Positions 8,408 through 17,554 of a stretch of 64,000 nucleotides of DNA are shown one piece after another (position 1 is the stretch's first letter; every line of letters starts with the position of its first letter). The translations under genes and the position numbers were made by a program. The notes beneath the pieces are model-generated. The model saw nothing but the letters and a program-made list of their open reading frames with translations. It was not told the origin of the DNA and made no database searches. The DNA comes from Terrimonas ferruginea DSM 30193 (lineage in GTDB: Bacteria; Bacteroidota; Bacteroidia; Chitinophagales; Chitinophagaceae), in contig NZ_KE384403.1 in assembly GCF_000425585.1 (NCBI RefSeq), forward strand, positions 34,035 through 98,034. The letters are read 5' to 3'.

Positions 8408-9004
8408 TTATCCTACAATCAGGAAAAAAACCAGCAGGTACAGCCAGAGAATATCTACGAAATGCCAGTAAGTAGCCATTACTTCTACCGGCACCGGACT
8501 GTATTGCTTCACACGGCCGAAGAACGCTCTGCCGAACATGATCACCAGCGCAACCATACCCCCGATGACGTGGATGGCGTGCAGACCGAAGATCACATAC
8601 AGGAACTGTCCTGCGCCTGAAGCCCCGATGAACCGGATATTATTTTTCCAGAGTTCATGAAAGCCCATATACTGAAGCACTACAAATCCCAGACCCAAAA
8701 GAACTGTTATAGCGGTCAGCAGCCGGTATTGCTGCATCACGCGCTGGCGGAAGGCCCGCACCGCCATCTGCATGGTGATGCTGCTTGCCACGATCACGGC
8801 CGTTGATATCCAGAAGACATCGGGCATGGTCACCGTGCGCCAGCCAACCAGGTTGCTTTTTACAATAAAAGCGCTTGTCAAACCGGCAAACATCATCAGG
8901 ATACTTGCAATGGCCACCCAAAGTGTAAACTTGTGGGGATGCATTTTTCGTCCGTTGCCCTTTGCCGGGGTCTTATGCTCACTGATATTCAACTCACTTA
9001 CCAT
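8408..9004 (-). CDS. Cytochrome c oxidase subunit III (short paralogue)
   Basis: 198 residues. Opens with a cytoplasmic tail (HKTPAKGNGRKMHPHKFTLW), followed by five predicted helices and the family-typical YVIFGLHAIHVIGGMVALVI and ATYWHFVDILWLYLLVFF. Together with the 292-residue paralogue it supplies the subunit III fold of the aa3-type oxidase. Same strand and spacing as the rest of the cluster. Confidence 0.92.
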   Translation of the reverse strand: MVSELNISEHKTPAKGNGRKMHPHKFTLWVAIASILMMFAGLTSAFIVKSNLVGWRTVTMPDVFWISTAVIVASSITMQMAVRAFRQRVMQQYRLLTAITVLLGLGFVVLQYMGFHELWKNNIRFIGASGAGQFLYVIFGLHAIHVIGGMVALVIMFGRAFFGRVKQYSPVPVEVMATYWHFVDILWLYLLVFFLIVG

Positions 9005-9052
9005 TTTTATCGCTTTGAGGCCGCATTAAAACGGCTCCGTGTTTTAATCAAC

Positions 9053-9937
9053 TTACACTTTGCTCAGCAACAGCGCCAGCAATACGACAGGCAGATACAA
9101 ATAGCTGCCAAACATCACGCGGCGTGCAGAAGGAATGTCCATTTTGGCATACAGCATGGCACAACGCATGATCATGAACAGGTTGCCTGCGATCACGAGG
9201 ATCAGGCCGATCAGTCCTGCCGTGTTGTCAAATGTGCATATTCCGGTAAAATAAGGCGCCATGGTTACGGGCAGCAACAGCAGTGAATAAACCACTGTTT
9301 GCAATGCTGTAAAACGTGTTGGTCCCTTATCTGCCGGCAGCAGCTTGAAACCTGCAGCAGAGTAGTCGTTGTGCGCAATCCAGGCAATAGCCCAGAAGTG
9401 CGGAAACTGCCAGAAAAACTGGATCAGGAATAAAACGCCACCTGCCAGCCAGTCGACTTCCTCACCGGGAGCAAAACCTGCCACCCAGCCGATCAGGCAG
9501 GGAAGCGCACCCGGAACCGCACCCACCATTACCGCAATAGAATTGACTTTCTTAAGCGGCGTATAAATGAACGCGTAAAGGAAAAGGCTGAAGGCCGCAA
9601 TACCAGCCGCCGTCCAGTTGAAGTAATTACCAAGGATAAAAACTCCGAGCGCGCCGGTGAAGATGGCAAAACCCCATCCTTCCTGGGCACTCATCCGGCC
9701 GGAAGCAATCGGGCGGCGCGCGGTACGCTTCATCATCGCGTCCGTATCTTTTTCCACCACCTGATTGATTGTATTGGCACTACCTGTTACCAGTAATCCA
9801 CCTGCAAAGAGCAAAAAAATCCGCCACCAATCAAATCCCACTCCGGGCGCCAGCAGGTAACTGATCACACTGCTGAACACCACCATTATACTCAACGAAA
9901 GCTTGACTAACTGTAAATAATCCTTGATCTTGTTCAT
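9053..9937 (-). CDS. cyoE: Protoheme IX farnesyltransferase (heme O synthase)
   Basis: 294 residues; UbiA-family membrane prenyltransferase that farnesylates heme b to heme O, the precursor of heme a for the oxidase encoded alongside. The prenyl-diphosphate/metal motif NQVVEKDTDAMMKRTARRP (about residues 59-77) and the second loop HNDYSAAGFKLLPA with DKGPTR are present. Eight to nine membrane segments. Also named ctaB. It sits between ctaD and the subunit III genes. Confidence 0.95.
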   Translation of the reverse strand: MNKIKDYLQLVKLSLSIMVVFSSVISYLLAPGVGFDWWRIFLLFAGGLLVTGSANTINQVVEKDTDAMMKRTARRPIASGRMSAQEGWGFAIFTGALGVFILGNYFNWTAAGIAAFSLFLYAFIYTPLKKVNSIAVMVGAVPGALPCLIGWVAGFAPGEEVDWLAGGVLFLIQFFWQFPHFWAIAWIAHNDYSAAGFKLLPADKGPTRFTALQTVVYSLLLLPVTMAPYFTGICTFDNTAGLIGLILVIAGNLFMIMRCAMLYAKMDIPSARRVMFGSYLYLPVVLLALLLSKV

Positions 9938-9949
9938 CCCGCTTCCGTT

Positions 9950-10037
9950 TTATAATTCAAAAGTCAAAATTCAAAATTCAAAAATGATCCGCTGGTTGTA
10001 AAAGTCTTTTGACTTTTTACTTTTGAATTTTTACTTC
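9950..10037. repeat. A/T-rich inverted spacer repeat between ctaD and cyoE
   Basis: This spacer is composed of CAAAATT/TTGAATTT words: aattcaaaagtcaaaattc on the left, and ttttgactttttac then ttttgaattttt on the right. The two halves are imperfectly complementary, so a long AT hairpin can form between ctaD (stop at 10038) and cyoE (start at 9937). No gene is seen. It resembles the 6877-6931 hairpin in word content and position. Confidence 0.55.
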
Positions 10038-11849
10038 TTAGTGTTTGCTTTCATTAGCACCCACCGGTTCCGTCTGCGGAATAAATTCTCTTCCGTCTTT
10101 TCCGTAATCATAAGCCCAACGGTGTACTTCAGGAATCTCACCAGTCCAGTTACCGTGGCCCGGGTTGATCGGAGTAGTCCACTCGAGCGTGGTAGCTCCC
10201 CATGGGTTCTGTGTAGTAACCTTACGGCCTTTGAATATGGAATAGAAGAAGTTGAATACAAACATCAGCTGAACCGCAAATACGATGATCGATACAACGG
10301 TGATCATTTTATCCAGCTCGTGGAACTGGCTGAAGTTCACCCATACGCTCTTGTCGAGATAACGGCGTGGCATACCGGCAAGGCCCTGATAGTGGATCGG
10401 CCAGAAGATCAGGTAAGCACCGATCATGGTAACCCAGAAGTGAATATAGCCGAGCGTATTGTTCATATAGCGGCCATACATTTTGGGGAACCAGTGATAA
10501 ACACCGGCGAACATACCGAAGAAGGAAGCCACACCCATTACAATGTGGAAGTGTGCCACCACAAACATGGTATCGTGCAGGTGAATGTCGATCGTAGAGT
10601 TACCGAGGAAGATACCGGTCAGACCACCGGAGATGAACAAGCTTACGAAACCGATACCGAACAAGGCGGCCGGCGTGAAGCGGATATTACCTCTCCACAA
10701 TGTAGTAAGCCAGTTGAACACCTTGATGGCTGAAGGCACCGCGATCAGCAGGGTGAGCAGTACGAACACCGATCCCAGGAACGGATTCAGACCTGTCACG
10801 AACATGTGGTGAGCCCACACAAGGAACGCCAGGATACAGATGGCGAACATTGAACCGAGCATCGCCATGTAACCGAAGATGGGCTTGCGGGAGTTAACCG
10901 ACAATACTTCGGACACCATACCCATCGCAGGTAAAAGAATGATATATACTTCGGGGTGACCCAGGAACCAGAACAAGTGCTGGAACAGGATGGCACTACC
11001 GCCTTCATTAGGCAGGGCCTGACCACCAATATAAATGTCGCTCAGATAGAAGCTGGTACCCAGGTTGCGGTCAAACAACAAGAGGATCAGACCAGAAAGC
11101 AGTACAGGGAAAGAAAGGATACCCAGTACGGCAGTGAAGAACAGCGCCCATACAGTCAGCGGCAGACGTGTCATGCTCATGCCTTTGGTACGCATGTTCA
11201 GAATAGTGGAAACATAGTTCAGACCGGCGAGCAACTGTGAAACCACAAACAGCGCCATGGCGATGATCCACATGTCCATACCGGCTTTGGAACCGATCGA
11301 TGCTTCGCCCAGCGCACTTAGCGGCGGATAGACCGTCCACCCACCGGCGGCTGGTCCGGTTTGAATAAACATGGAAGCGATCATTACCACACTGGCCATG
11401 AAGAAGAACCAGTAAGACAGCATATTCATCAGCGGCGACGCCATATCACGTGCACCAACCTGAAGAGGAATAAGCAGGTTCGCAAAGGTTCCGCTCAAAC
11501 CTGCAGTCAGTACGAAGAACACGAGTACAGTACCGTGCATGGTTACCAGCGCGTAATAAAATTCGGGTTTGATACGGCCGCCTTCAGCCCATTTACCAAA
11601 GAATGTCTCCAGGATCGGGAAGGTCTGATCAGGAAAACCGAGCTGCAAACGGAACAGTACTGAAAACAGACCGCCGATGATCGCCCAGATAATACCCGTG
11701 ATCAGGAACTGCTTACCAATGGTCTTGTGGTCCTGACTGAAGATATACTTTGTAATAAACGTTTCCTTGTGGTGGTGCACATGGTGCTCATCATGATGTG
11801 CTCCGTGTGAGGTACCCACTTCAGGCTGAATATGCAATGCGTCGCTCAT
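10038..11849 (-). CDS. ctaD: Cytochrome c oxidase subunit I
   Basis: 603 residues; heme-copper oxidase catalytic subunit. After a His-rich N-terminus (HHDEHHVHHHKE) come twelve predicted helices. HPEVYIILLPAMGMVSEVLS carries the CuB/Tyr cross-link histidine of an A-type oxidase, HHMFVTGLNP the next CuB histidines, and HDTMFVVAHFHIVMG the high-spin heme and low-spin heme ligands. It reduces oxygen to water and pumps protons. It is paired with ctaC upstream and with the alternative complex III genes that feed it electrons. Confidence 0.97.
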   Translation of the reverse strand: MSDALHIQPEVGTSHGAHHDEHHVHHHKETFITKYIFSQDHKTIGKQFLITGIIWAIIGGLFSVLFRLQLGFPDQTFPILETFFGKWAEGGRIKPEFYYALVTMHGTVLVFFVLTAGLSGTFANLLIPLQVGARDMASPLMNMLSYWFFFMASVVMIASMFIQTGPAAGGWTVYPPLSALGEASIGSKAGMDMWIIAMALFVVSQLLAGLNYVSTILNMRTKGMSMTRLPLTVWALFFTAVLGILSFPVLLSGLILLLFDRNLGTSFYLSDIYIGGQALPNEGGSAILFQHLFWFLGHPEVYIILLPAMGMVSEVLSVNSRKPIFGYMAMLGSMFAICILAFLVWAHHMFVTGLNPFLGSVFVLLTLLIAVPSAIKVFNWLTTLWRGNIRFTPAALFGIGFVSLFISGGLTGIFLGNSTIDIHLHDTMFVVAHFHIVMGVASFFGMFAGVYHWFPKMYGRYMNNTLGYIHFWVTMIGAYLIFWPIHYQGLAGMPRRYLDKSVWVNFSQFHELDKMITVVSIIVFAVQLMFVFNFFYSIFKGRKVTTQNPWGATTLEWTTPINPGHGNWTGEIPEVHRWAYDYGKDGREFIPQTEPVGANESKH

Positions 11850-11898
11850 AATCTTTTATTTTAACGGGCTACACGTATCGCCCGGTTTCTTCATTTTA

Positions 11899-12978
11899 TT
11901 ATTTCAGTTGGGCAAGGCCTTTAACAGTGTCGGCTGCAGGTGCTGCAGGCTTGGCGCCCGCGGAGTCTGCAGCAGGAGGATTCTTGGCTTCCAGCATCAT
12001 AGCGTACTGTGATTTTTTAGAAGCGAACCATTGATCATACGCCTCCTGTGTTTCCACCACAATAGTACCACGCATGCTGGTGTGACCGGCTCCGCACATC
12101 TGGTCGCAGGAAATCTCGTACACAAAGTCCGGATTGCCTGTTTCCTTTTTCATCTGCTCGGTGGTCTTGGTCGGCGTGAACCACATAGTAGTAGGTGTGC
12201 CTGGTACTGCGTCCATTTTCAGGCGGAAGTGCGCAAGACCTACATCATGGATTACATCTTTCGCATTGATGATCAGTTTTACAGGTCTGTTCACCACCAG
12301 GTGAAGCGGTTCATCCTGACCACTGGTATACACGTCGTCGTGGTTGAATTCGTCTTCCCAGATCTGACCGAGCGGGTTTTGCTCTTCCGGGTTGATCTTC
12401 TTGTAATATTTTTTACCCAACTCTTTGTCAGCTCCCGGATAACGGTATTCCCATTTGAACTGGCTACCGGTTATTTCAACGATCATGGCTTCTTTTGGAG
12501 CGGGGCCTGTGATGCGGTACCAGTAAACGATACCGAAACCTACCAGTACAGTCAGTACGATAGCAGGTACTACCGTCCAGATCAACTCCAGTTTGTTGTC
12601 ATGCGGGAAATAATATGCTTTACGCTTGTCTGATTCCTGGTATTTAAAAGAGTACCAGAACAGCAGGCCTTGTGTGATCACGAATACCACGCCTGTTGCG
12701 ATCAGGGTGTATTTCAGCATGCGGTCTACCAGGATACCGTGATCGGAAGAGGCCTCACCGATCTTCAGGATCTTCCCTGCAAGACGATCGTTACAATACC
12801 ACACACCGATTAATCCCACGATCAGGAAAAGAAGCAGCAGAAAAGCATTGATCTTGTTTGTCTGCTTACGGGACTTCTCTTCGCCGCGGATAACGGCTAC
12901 ATATTCACTTGCCTTGGCAATCTGAAAGGTGATCAGAAAGCCGAGTACGAGGATCGCTATAATAAAGAAAGTTTGCAT
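11899..12978 (-). CDS. ctaC: Cytochrome c oxidase subunit II
   Basis: 359 residues, longer than the family minimum. Besides the two usual helices (about 90-112 and 133-153) there are two extra N-terminal hydrophobic segments (about 1-20 and 45-62). The periplasmic CuA cupredoxin domain carries the ligands in DVIHDVGLAHFRLKMDAVPG and EISCDQMCGAGHTSM. There is no C-terminal cytochrome c domain (no CxxCH), so this is an aa3- rather than caa3-type subunit; the tail is Ala/Pro-rich. Directly downstream of actF. Confidence 0.95.
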   Translation of the reverse strand: MQTFFIIAILVLGFLITFQIAKASEYVAVIRGEEKSRKQTNKINAFLLLLFLIVGLIGVWYCNDRLAGKILKIGEASSDHGILVDRMLKYTLIATGVVFVITQGLLFWYSFKYQESDKRKAYYFPHDNKLELIWTVVPAIVLTVLVGFGIVYWYRITGPAPKEAMIVEITGSQFKWEYRYPGADKELGKKYYKKINPEEQNPLGQIWEDEFNHDDVYTSGQDEPLHLVVNRPVKLIINAKDVIHDVGLAHFRLKMDAVPGTPTTMWFTPTKTTEQMKKETGNPDFVYEISCDQMCGAGHTSMRGTIVVETQEAYDQWFASKKSQYAMMLEAKNPPAADSAGAKPAAPAADTVKGLAQLK

Positions 12979-13078
12979 AGCTGTATAAATTCCAAAAATT
13001 AATGCTGTTTCCAGTTTCCGGCCCGTTGGCCGATATCATTCATATTTCAATTAAAGAACTGCTGTCCGGCCACCAATA

Positions 13079-14323
13079 TTATGTATGGTGGATAAGACTT
13101 TCCTTGATGAAGGGGTGATTCTTCGGAACCAGCGGATACTTAGAAAGTGTTCTGCCAACCAGGAAAAGAATCAGACCTACAAATCCGAGGGCCACACCAA
13201 AATCAGCAATCATCAGCGGAGGATTCTTCGAAATTGACGGGAATACCATCTGGTAGAAGTCCAGCCAGTGACCAAAGATGATCAATACTGCCATGAAGGT
13301 GATCGTGGTATAGTTACGTTTGGCATCGCGGCTCATCAGGATCAGCAACGGTGCAATAAAGTTGATCAGGAACATGATCCAGAAAATTCCGCTGTAGGCA
13401 CCTTCAACGCGGGGCTTGAAGTAAACCGTTTCTTCAGGAATGTTGGCGTACCAGATCAGCATGAACTGGGAGAACCACAGGTAAGTCCAGAAGATAGAGA
13501 ACGCAAACATGAACTTACCAAGGTCATGCAGGTGTTCGTTATTCGTATACTGGAGATAACCATTGTTTTTCAGGTAAACGACAAACAAAGTCATAAGGGC
13601 CACACCGGCTACGAATGAACTTGCAAATGTATACCAGCTGTACATGGTGCTGTACCAGTGTGCATCGATGCTCATCAGCCACAACCAGGGCAGTGAAGAC
13701 ATAATGGTGAGAGAAAATACCACGATGTATACAGCCGCCCAAACGGTGTTGTTCCAGATATATTTCTTCTTTTCTTCCATGGTCTTCAACGGCTCATTGT
13801 CTAGTTTGCGGGACATCTGGCGCATTTTCCATCCCAGTACAGACCAGAGGATCACGGTAAGCAAGGTTACCGTAGTATAAAATCCTTTATTCAGGAATCC
13901 TTTTTTAGCATCCAGGATTGCATCATGTTTTACGTGTTCGGCATCAGTCCAGTGATAGATAGTGTGGTTGCTGCCAAAAGCAATGGATAGCAGGATTGCG
14001 GCGGCTATTACACCCAGAACAGGTACGCAGGCAGAAACCGCTTCCGTCACGCGGCGGAAGGACAATTGCCAGCCACCCCAGGCGAGTGTGGTTGCACAGA
14101 TAAAGAACATGGCTGCGTTTACAATCAGCAGAAAGAAAACGCTGTTCTGCATCAGGCTCGCCCAGAAGCGCGCGTCCTGCAGCTTTTTCTCTTCCTCATT
14201 GCCTGTGCCTCCATGCGTAGAGATGTACAACGCAATGATAGATATAATACCCACAGCCATCAACGCAAAGGCTAGCGTGTTGTACTTTTTTGTCGGAGCG
14301 AAATTTTCCCTAATTGATGACAT
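13079..14323 (-). CDS. actF: Alternative complex III subunit ActF (quinol:cytochrome c oxidoreductase)
   Basis: 414 residues with ten or so predicted membrane helices; the polytopic ActF type, distantly related to ActC/NrfD. Identified from position (last act gene, before ctaC) and from features such as HWYSTMYSWYTFASSFVAGV, FWTYLWFSQFMLIWYANIPE and FGHWLDFYQMVFPS. By family it is an integral-membrane subunit of the complex; it binds no cofactor that can be read from the sequence. Confidence 0.9.
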   Translation of the reverse strand: MSSIRENFAPTKKYNTLAFALMAVGIISIIALYISTHGGTGNEEEKKLQDARFWASLMQNSVFFLLIVNAAMFFICATTLAWGGWQLSFRRVTEAVSACVPVLGVIAAAILLSIAFGSNHTIYHWTDAEHVKHDAILDAKKGFLNKGFYTTVTLLTVILWSVLGWKMRQMSRKLDNEPLKTMEEKKKYIWNNTVWAAVYIVVFSLTIMSSLPWLWLMSIDAHWYSTMYSWYTFASSFVAGVALMTLFVVYLKNNGYLQYTNNEHLHDLGKFMFAFSIFWTYLWFSQFMLIWYANIPEETVYFKPRVEGAYSGIFWIMFLINFIAPLLILMSRDAKRNYTTITFMAVLIIFGHWLDFYQMVFPSISKNPPLMIADFGVALGFVGLILFLVGRTLSKYPLVPKNHPFIKESLIHHT

Positions 14324-14364
14324 CCTATGTTCTTTTAAATTTCTTCAAATAGTTGGTTCTCTGA

Positions 14365-15033
14365 TTACTTGGCAGCTACTGGTGCCATGGCTCCGGCAGC
14401 AGCAGGTGCTGGTGCTGGAGTGGTTGCGGCAGCGCTGTCCTTAGCGGCAGGTGCTGCTGCACCGGCTGCTCCACCCTGCTTGGACTTGATATATGCAATG
14501 ACCATCCAACGTTGCTTGGTGTTCAACTGTGAAGCATAGCTACCCATTTGTCCTTTTCCGTAAGTAACGGAGTGGAACATGGTGCCTTCCGTCATTTCCT
14601 TCATGGCAGCATCCATGAAATTCTTCGGCGCTGCCGTATAAGGACCATCTCCGCCGTTGAACAAAGGACCGTTACCGTCCAGTTTGGAACCGTGACAGAT
14701 CGCACAGTTGATCAGGTAAAGGCGCTCTGCCTCTTTCATATTAATAGAATCGGGCGACAGCGGATTGCGGTAGGTAGCCGATTGCGCATAACCGATCGAA
14801 TCGTGCTTCAACGGGTAAGGAAATGCATCACCGCGGGCAACAGTACCAGGAACAGGGCGCTCGTTGTAATAAGCACCGGCCTTGGCAATGTCTTCGGTAG
14901 AACCATATGTTTCGTAAGCACGGCTATACACCATGTCAGGAGCATACGCACGTCCCGGCTGATCATTTCCGCCGCAGGAGGGCAATACGGTTATCATCCA
15001 CGCACATCCTGCTATCGTTAAGAGTTTTTTCAT
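14365..15033 (-). CDS. actE: Alternative complex III subunit ActE, monoheme cytochrome c lipoprotein
   Basis: 222 residues from ATG 15031-15033. Signal peptide with lipobox (MKKLLTIAGCAWMITVLPSC, Cys20 in LPSC) and a single c-type heme motif CAICH in LINCAICHGSKLDGNG, with later methionines (MTEGTMFHSV, GKGQMGSY) as candidate sixth ligand. The C-terminus is an Ala/Pro linker. The frame extends 26 codons further upstream, but that part lacks the lipoprotein signal. In characterised complexes ActE is the candidate electron exit to the oxidase. Confidence 0.9.
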   Translation of the reverse strand: MKKLLTIAGCAWMITVLPSCGGNDQPGRAYAPDMVYSRAYETYGSTEDIAKAGAYYNERPVPGTVARGDAFPYPLKHDSIGYAQSATYRNPLSPDSINMKEAERLYLINCAICHGSKLDGNGPLFNGGDGPYTAAPKNFMDAAMKEMTEGTMFHSVTYGKGQMGSYASQLNTKQRWMVIAYIKSKQGGAAGAAAPAAKDSAAATTPAPAPAAAGAMAPVAAK

Positions 15034-15082
15034 TGTAGTTGTATATCGTCCGAATGAATACTTTTTAATACTGTCTGCCGGA

Positions 15083-15673
15083 TTAAACCGCAGCTTCCAC
15101 TTTTTTACCAAAACGGGTAGTGTCGCGGTCGTAACGACCCAGCCACCAGCCGGTTTCGCGGTATTGAACGCTCACTTCGCTTGCGCCAACGCTTTGCAGG
15201 AAGGCAATTCCTTCTGCTTCGCTGGTTTTGTCGGTGCATTCAACTGCCATTACAAATGTATCGTCGGTGCTGCGCGGGTTGAAGTGGTCTTTCTTTACAA
15301 AAGGCGCCAACTGACACAGCCAGCAGAATGTAAGTACCATGCCTACCGCTGCAAACAGTACGGTCAACTCAAACGTAATGGGAATCCACGCAGGCAGGGA
15401 GAAAAACGGCTTACCACCGAAGTTGATCTGCCAGTCCACCGTAAGGGCCCAGGTGATGAAGCTCACTGCAGTGGTAGTACCGGTGATGCCATAGATGAAA
15501 CCTGCCACGTGAAGGCTCGTGTCCTTCAGGCCCATCTCCTTATCCAGACCGTGAATAGGGAATGGCGTGTACACATCATGGATCTTGTAACCGGCACGGC
15601 GCACTTTTTTGACAGCGGGAAACAATACCGCCTCGTCATAAAAATTGCCTACGATGAATTTTTTAACGCTCAT
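15083..15673 (-). CDS. actD: Alternative complex III subunit ActD (DUF3341)
   Basis: 196 residues. An N-terminal soluble domain (MSVKKFIVGNFYDEAVLFPA, then RRAGYKIHDVYTPFPIHGLD) is followed by two membrane helices (about 58-80 and 95-118) and a soluble tail with DTFVMAVECTDKT. This is the usual DUF3341 layout of ActD. Its position between actC and actE agrees with the canonical actABCDEF order. Confidence 0.93.
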   Translation of the reverse strand: MSVKKFIVGNFYDEAVLFPAVKKVRRAGYKIHDVYTPFPIHGLDKEMGLKDTSLHVAGFIYGITGTTTAVSFITWALTVDWQINFGGKPFFSLPAWIPITFELTVLFAAVGMVLTFCWLCQLAPFVKKDHFNPRSTDDTFVMAVECTDKTSEAEGIAFLQSVGASEVSVQYRETGWWLGRYDRDTTRFGKKVEAAV

Positions 15674-15796
15674 TATTTATAGCTTTTATAGCCTGGGTGA
15701 ACGGATTCACCCGTTGTTTTTATTGTCATGGACCGCTTGCCGCTTTGCAGCCGGTCTACTATTTTTTATCAAAAAGAACTGTTGAACTGCCGCTGA

Positions 15797-17254
15797 TCAA
15801 TGATGATCACCGTGGTGCAGTTCGTCATCTGCAAATTTCTCGATCGATTCATTTTCCACTTTATCCATCTGGCTCTTATAGTTGTCGCCGTTTTTCTTCA
15901 GGATATGCTTGATCTCAGCGATCGCGATAACCGGGAAGTATTTGGAGAAAAGGAAATAACAGGTAAAGAACAAACCGAATGTACCGAGGTAGAAACCGAT
16001 CTCCCAGATAGTTGGCGTATAGTACGTACTCCAGGAGCTGGGCAGGTAGTCGCGATACAGAGAAGTAACGATGATCACAAAACGTTCGAACCACATACCG
16101 ATGTTAACCAGGATACTCATGAAGAAGGTAACCAGCAGGTTTCTTCTCATTTTGCGGAACCAGAAGATCTGCGGAGAAAGTACGTTACATCCCATCATCA
16201 GCCAGTAGCTCCATCCGTAAGGGCTGTTCAGGTTCAGACGGTTTTCGAAGAAGGCATATTGTTCACCCGGAACCGCACTGTACCAGGCCATGAAGAGCTC
16301 GGTCAGGTAAGCGATACCTACGATAGAACCGGTAAGGACGATAACCTTGTTCATCACTTCGATGTGCTCGATGGTGATATAGTCTTCGAGAGCCAGCACT
16401 TTACGGGTGATCAGTAACAGCGTTTGTACCATCGCAAATCCGGAGAATACCGCACCAGCCACGAAGTAGGGCGGGAAGATGGTAGTATGCCAGCCGGGAA
16501 TAACGGAGGTAGCGAAGTCAAATGATACGATAGTGTGTACGGAAAGTACGAGTGGTGTACTCAGACCTGCCAGTACCAGTGAAAGCGCTTCATGACGCTG
16601 CCAGTGTTTGGTGCTGCCTGTCCAGCCGAATGCTGCAACACCGTAGAATGCTTTGCGCCATTTTTCCTTGGCACGATCGCGGAGCGTAGCCATGTCGGGC
16701 AACAAACCGGAGTACCAGAAGAGAAGAGATACAGTAAAGTAAGTGGAGATCGCAAATACGTCCCACAGCAGCGGAGAGTTGAAGTTAACCCAAAGCGGAC
16801 CGCGGGTGTTGGGGTAAGGCAGTACGAAGAAGCCATTCCACACACGACCCATGTGCCAGATGGGGAACTGGCCCGCACACATTACCGCGAAGATGGTCAT
16901 CGCTTCCGCCGCACGGTTTACACCGGTACGCCATCCCTGACGGAACAGGAGAAGGATCGCGGAAATCAGTGTACCCGCGTGACCAATACCTACCCACCAT
17001 ACGAAGTTGGTGATATCCCAACCCCAGCCGATGGTCTTACCCAGGTTCCACTGACCGGTACCATAGATCACTTCCATGGTTACGGAAACGAAACCAAAAC
17101 CCAAAAGACCAAGGGAGATAATAAACCCAACCCACCAGAGTTTAGACGGCTTGGTTTCCACCGGGCGGCAAATGTCCTCTGTTACCTGGTGATAATCCTT
17201 GTTACCATCCACAATCGGCGGTCTGACCTGTGATTCGTATCTGAGTAAAGACAT
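15797..17254 (-). CDS. actC: Alternative complex III subunit ActC (NrfD/PsrC-like quinol-binding membrane subunit)
   Basis: 485 residues, NrfD/PsrC family with about ten membrane helices; the likely quinol oxidation site of the complex. Seen: TNFVWWVGIGHAGTLISAIL, QFPIWHMGRVWNGFFVLPYP, VHTIVSFDFATSVIPGWHTT and the hydrophilic C-terminus DDELHHGDHH. Follows actB after a 300-nt non-coding gap. Confidence 0.94.
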   Translation of the reverse strand: MSLLRYESQVRPPIVDGNKDYHQVTEDICRPVETKPSKLWWVGFIISLGLLGFGFVSVTMEVIYGTGQWNLGKTIGWGWDITNFVWWVGIGHAGTLISAILLLFRQGWRTGVNRAAEAMTIFAVMCAGQFPIWHMGRVWNGFFVLPYPNTRGPLWVNFNSPLLWDVFAISTYFTVSLLFWYSGLLPDMATLRDRAKEKWRKAFYGVAAFGWTGSTKHWQRHEALSLVLAGLSTPLVLSVHTIVSFDFATSVIPGWHTTIFPPYFVAGAVFSGFAMVQTLLLITRKVLALEDYITIEHIEVMNKVIVLTGSIVGIAYLTELFMAWYSAVPGEQYAFFENRLNLNSPYGWSYWLMMGCNVLSPQIFWFRKMRRNLLVTFFMSILVNIGMWFERFVIIVTSLYRDYLPSSWSTYYTPTIWEIGFYLGTFGLFFTCYFLFSKYFPVIAIAEIKHILKKNGDNYKSQMDKVENESIEKFADDELHHGDHH

Positions 17255-17554
17255 AAATAATATTTCCGAATAAGTAAAAGCTGTTTGGTTGTTTGTCTGC
17301 CACTATAATCTTTTCCGATTAAAACAGCATTCAAACTTTTTTTCCGTTTCCTTGTTCTTGATTTCGCGACCGGATATTCCAGTACGCATTTCCAACAAAA
17401 GAACCGGGCATTTCCGTTTATCCTACTGCTATTGCAGTTACGGATAGCGGGAAATAGGCGAAGTGTAAGTAATTAAACCTGCACAGGCCTGTCGTTACAA
17501 TATCAAAAGAGCTTTGAAGGAGGCCCGTCCGCAGACGGGCTTCCGTTTTATATC
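17255..17554. other. 300-nt non-coding gap between actB and actC
   Basis: No gene or Bacteroidota promoter was found on the minus strand. The only clear structure is a perfect 7-bp hairpin at 17523-17540 (gcccgtc-cgca-gacgggc) just after the actB stop. It lacks an immediate T-run on the minus strand, so it looks more like an RNA-processing or 3'-end stabilising stem than a terminator. Confidence 0.5.
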
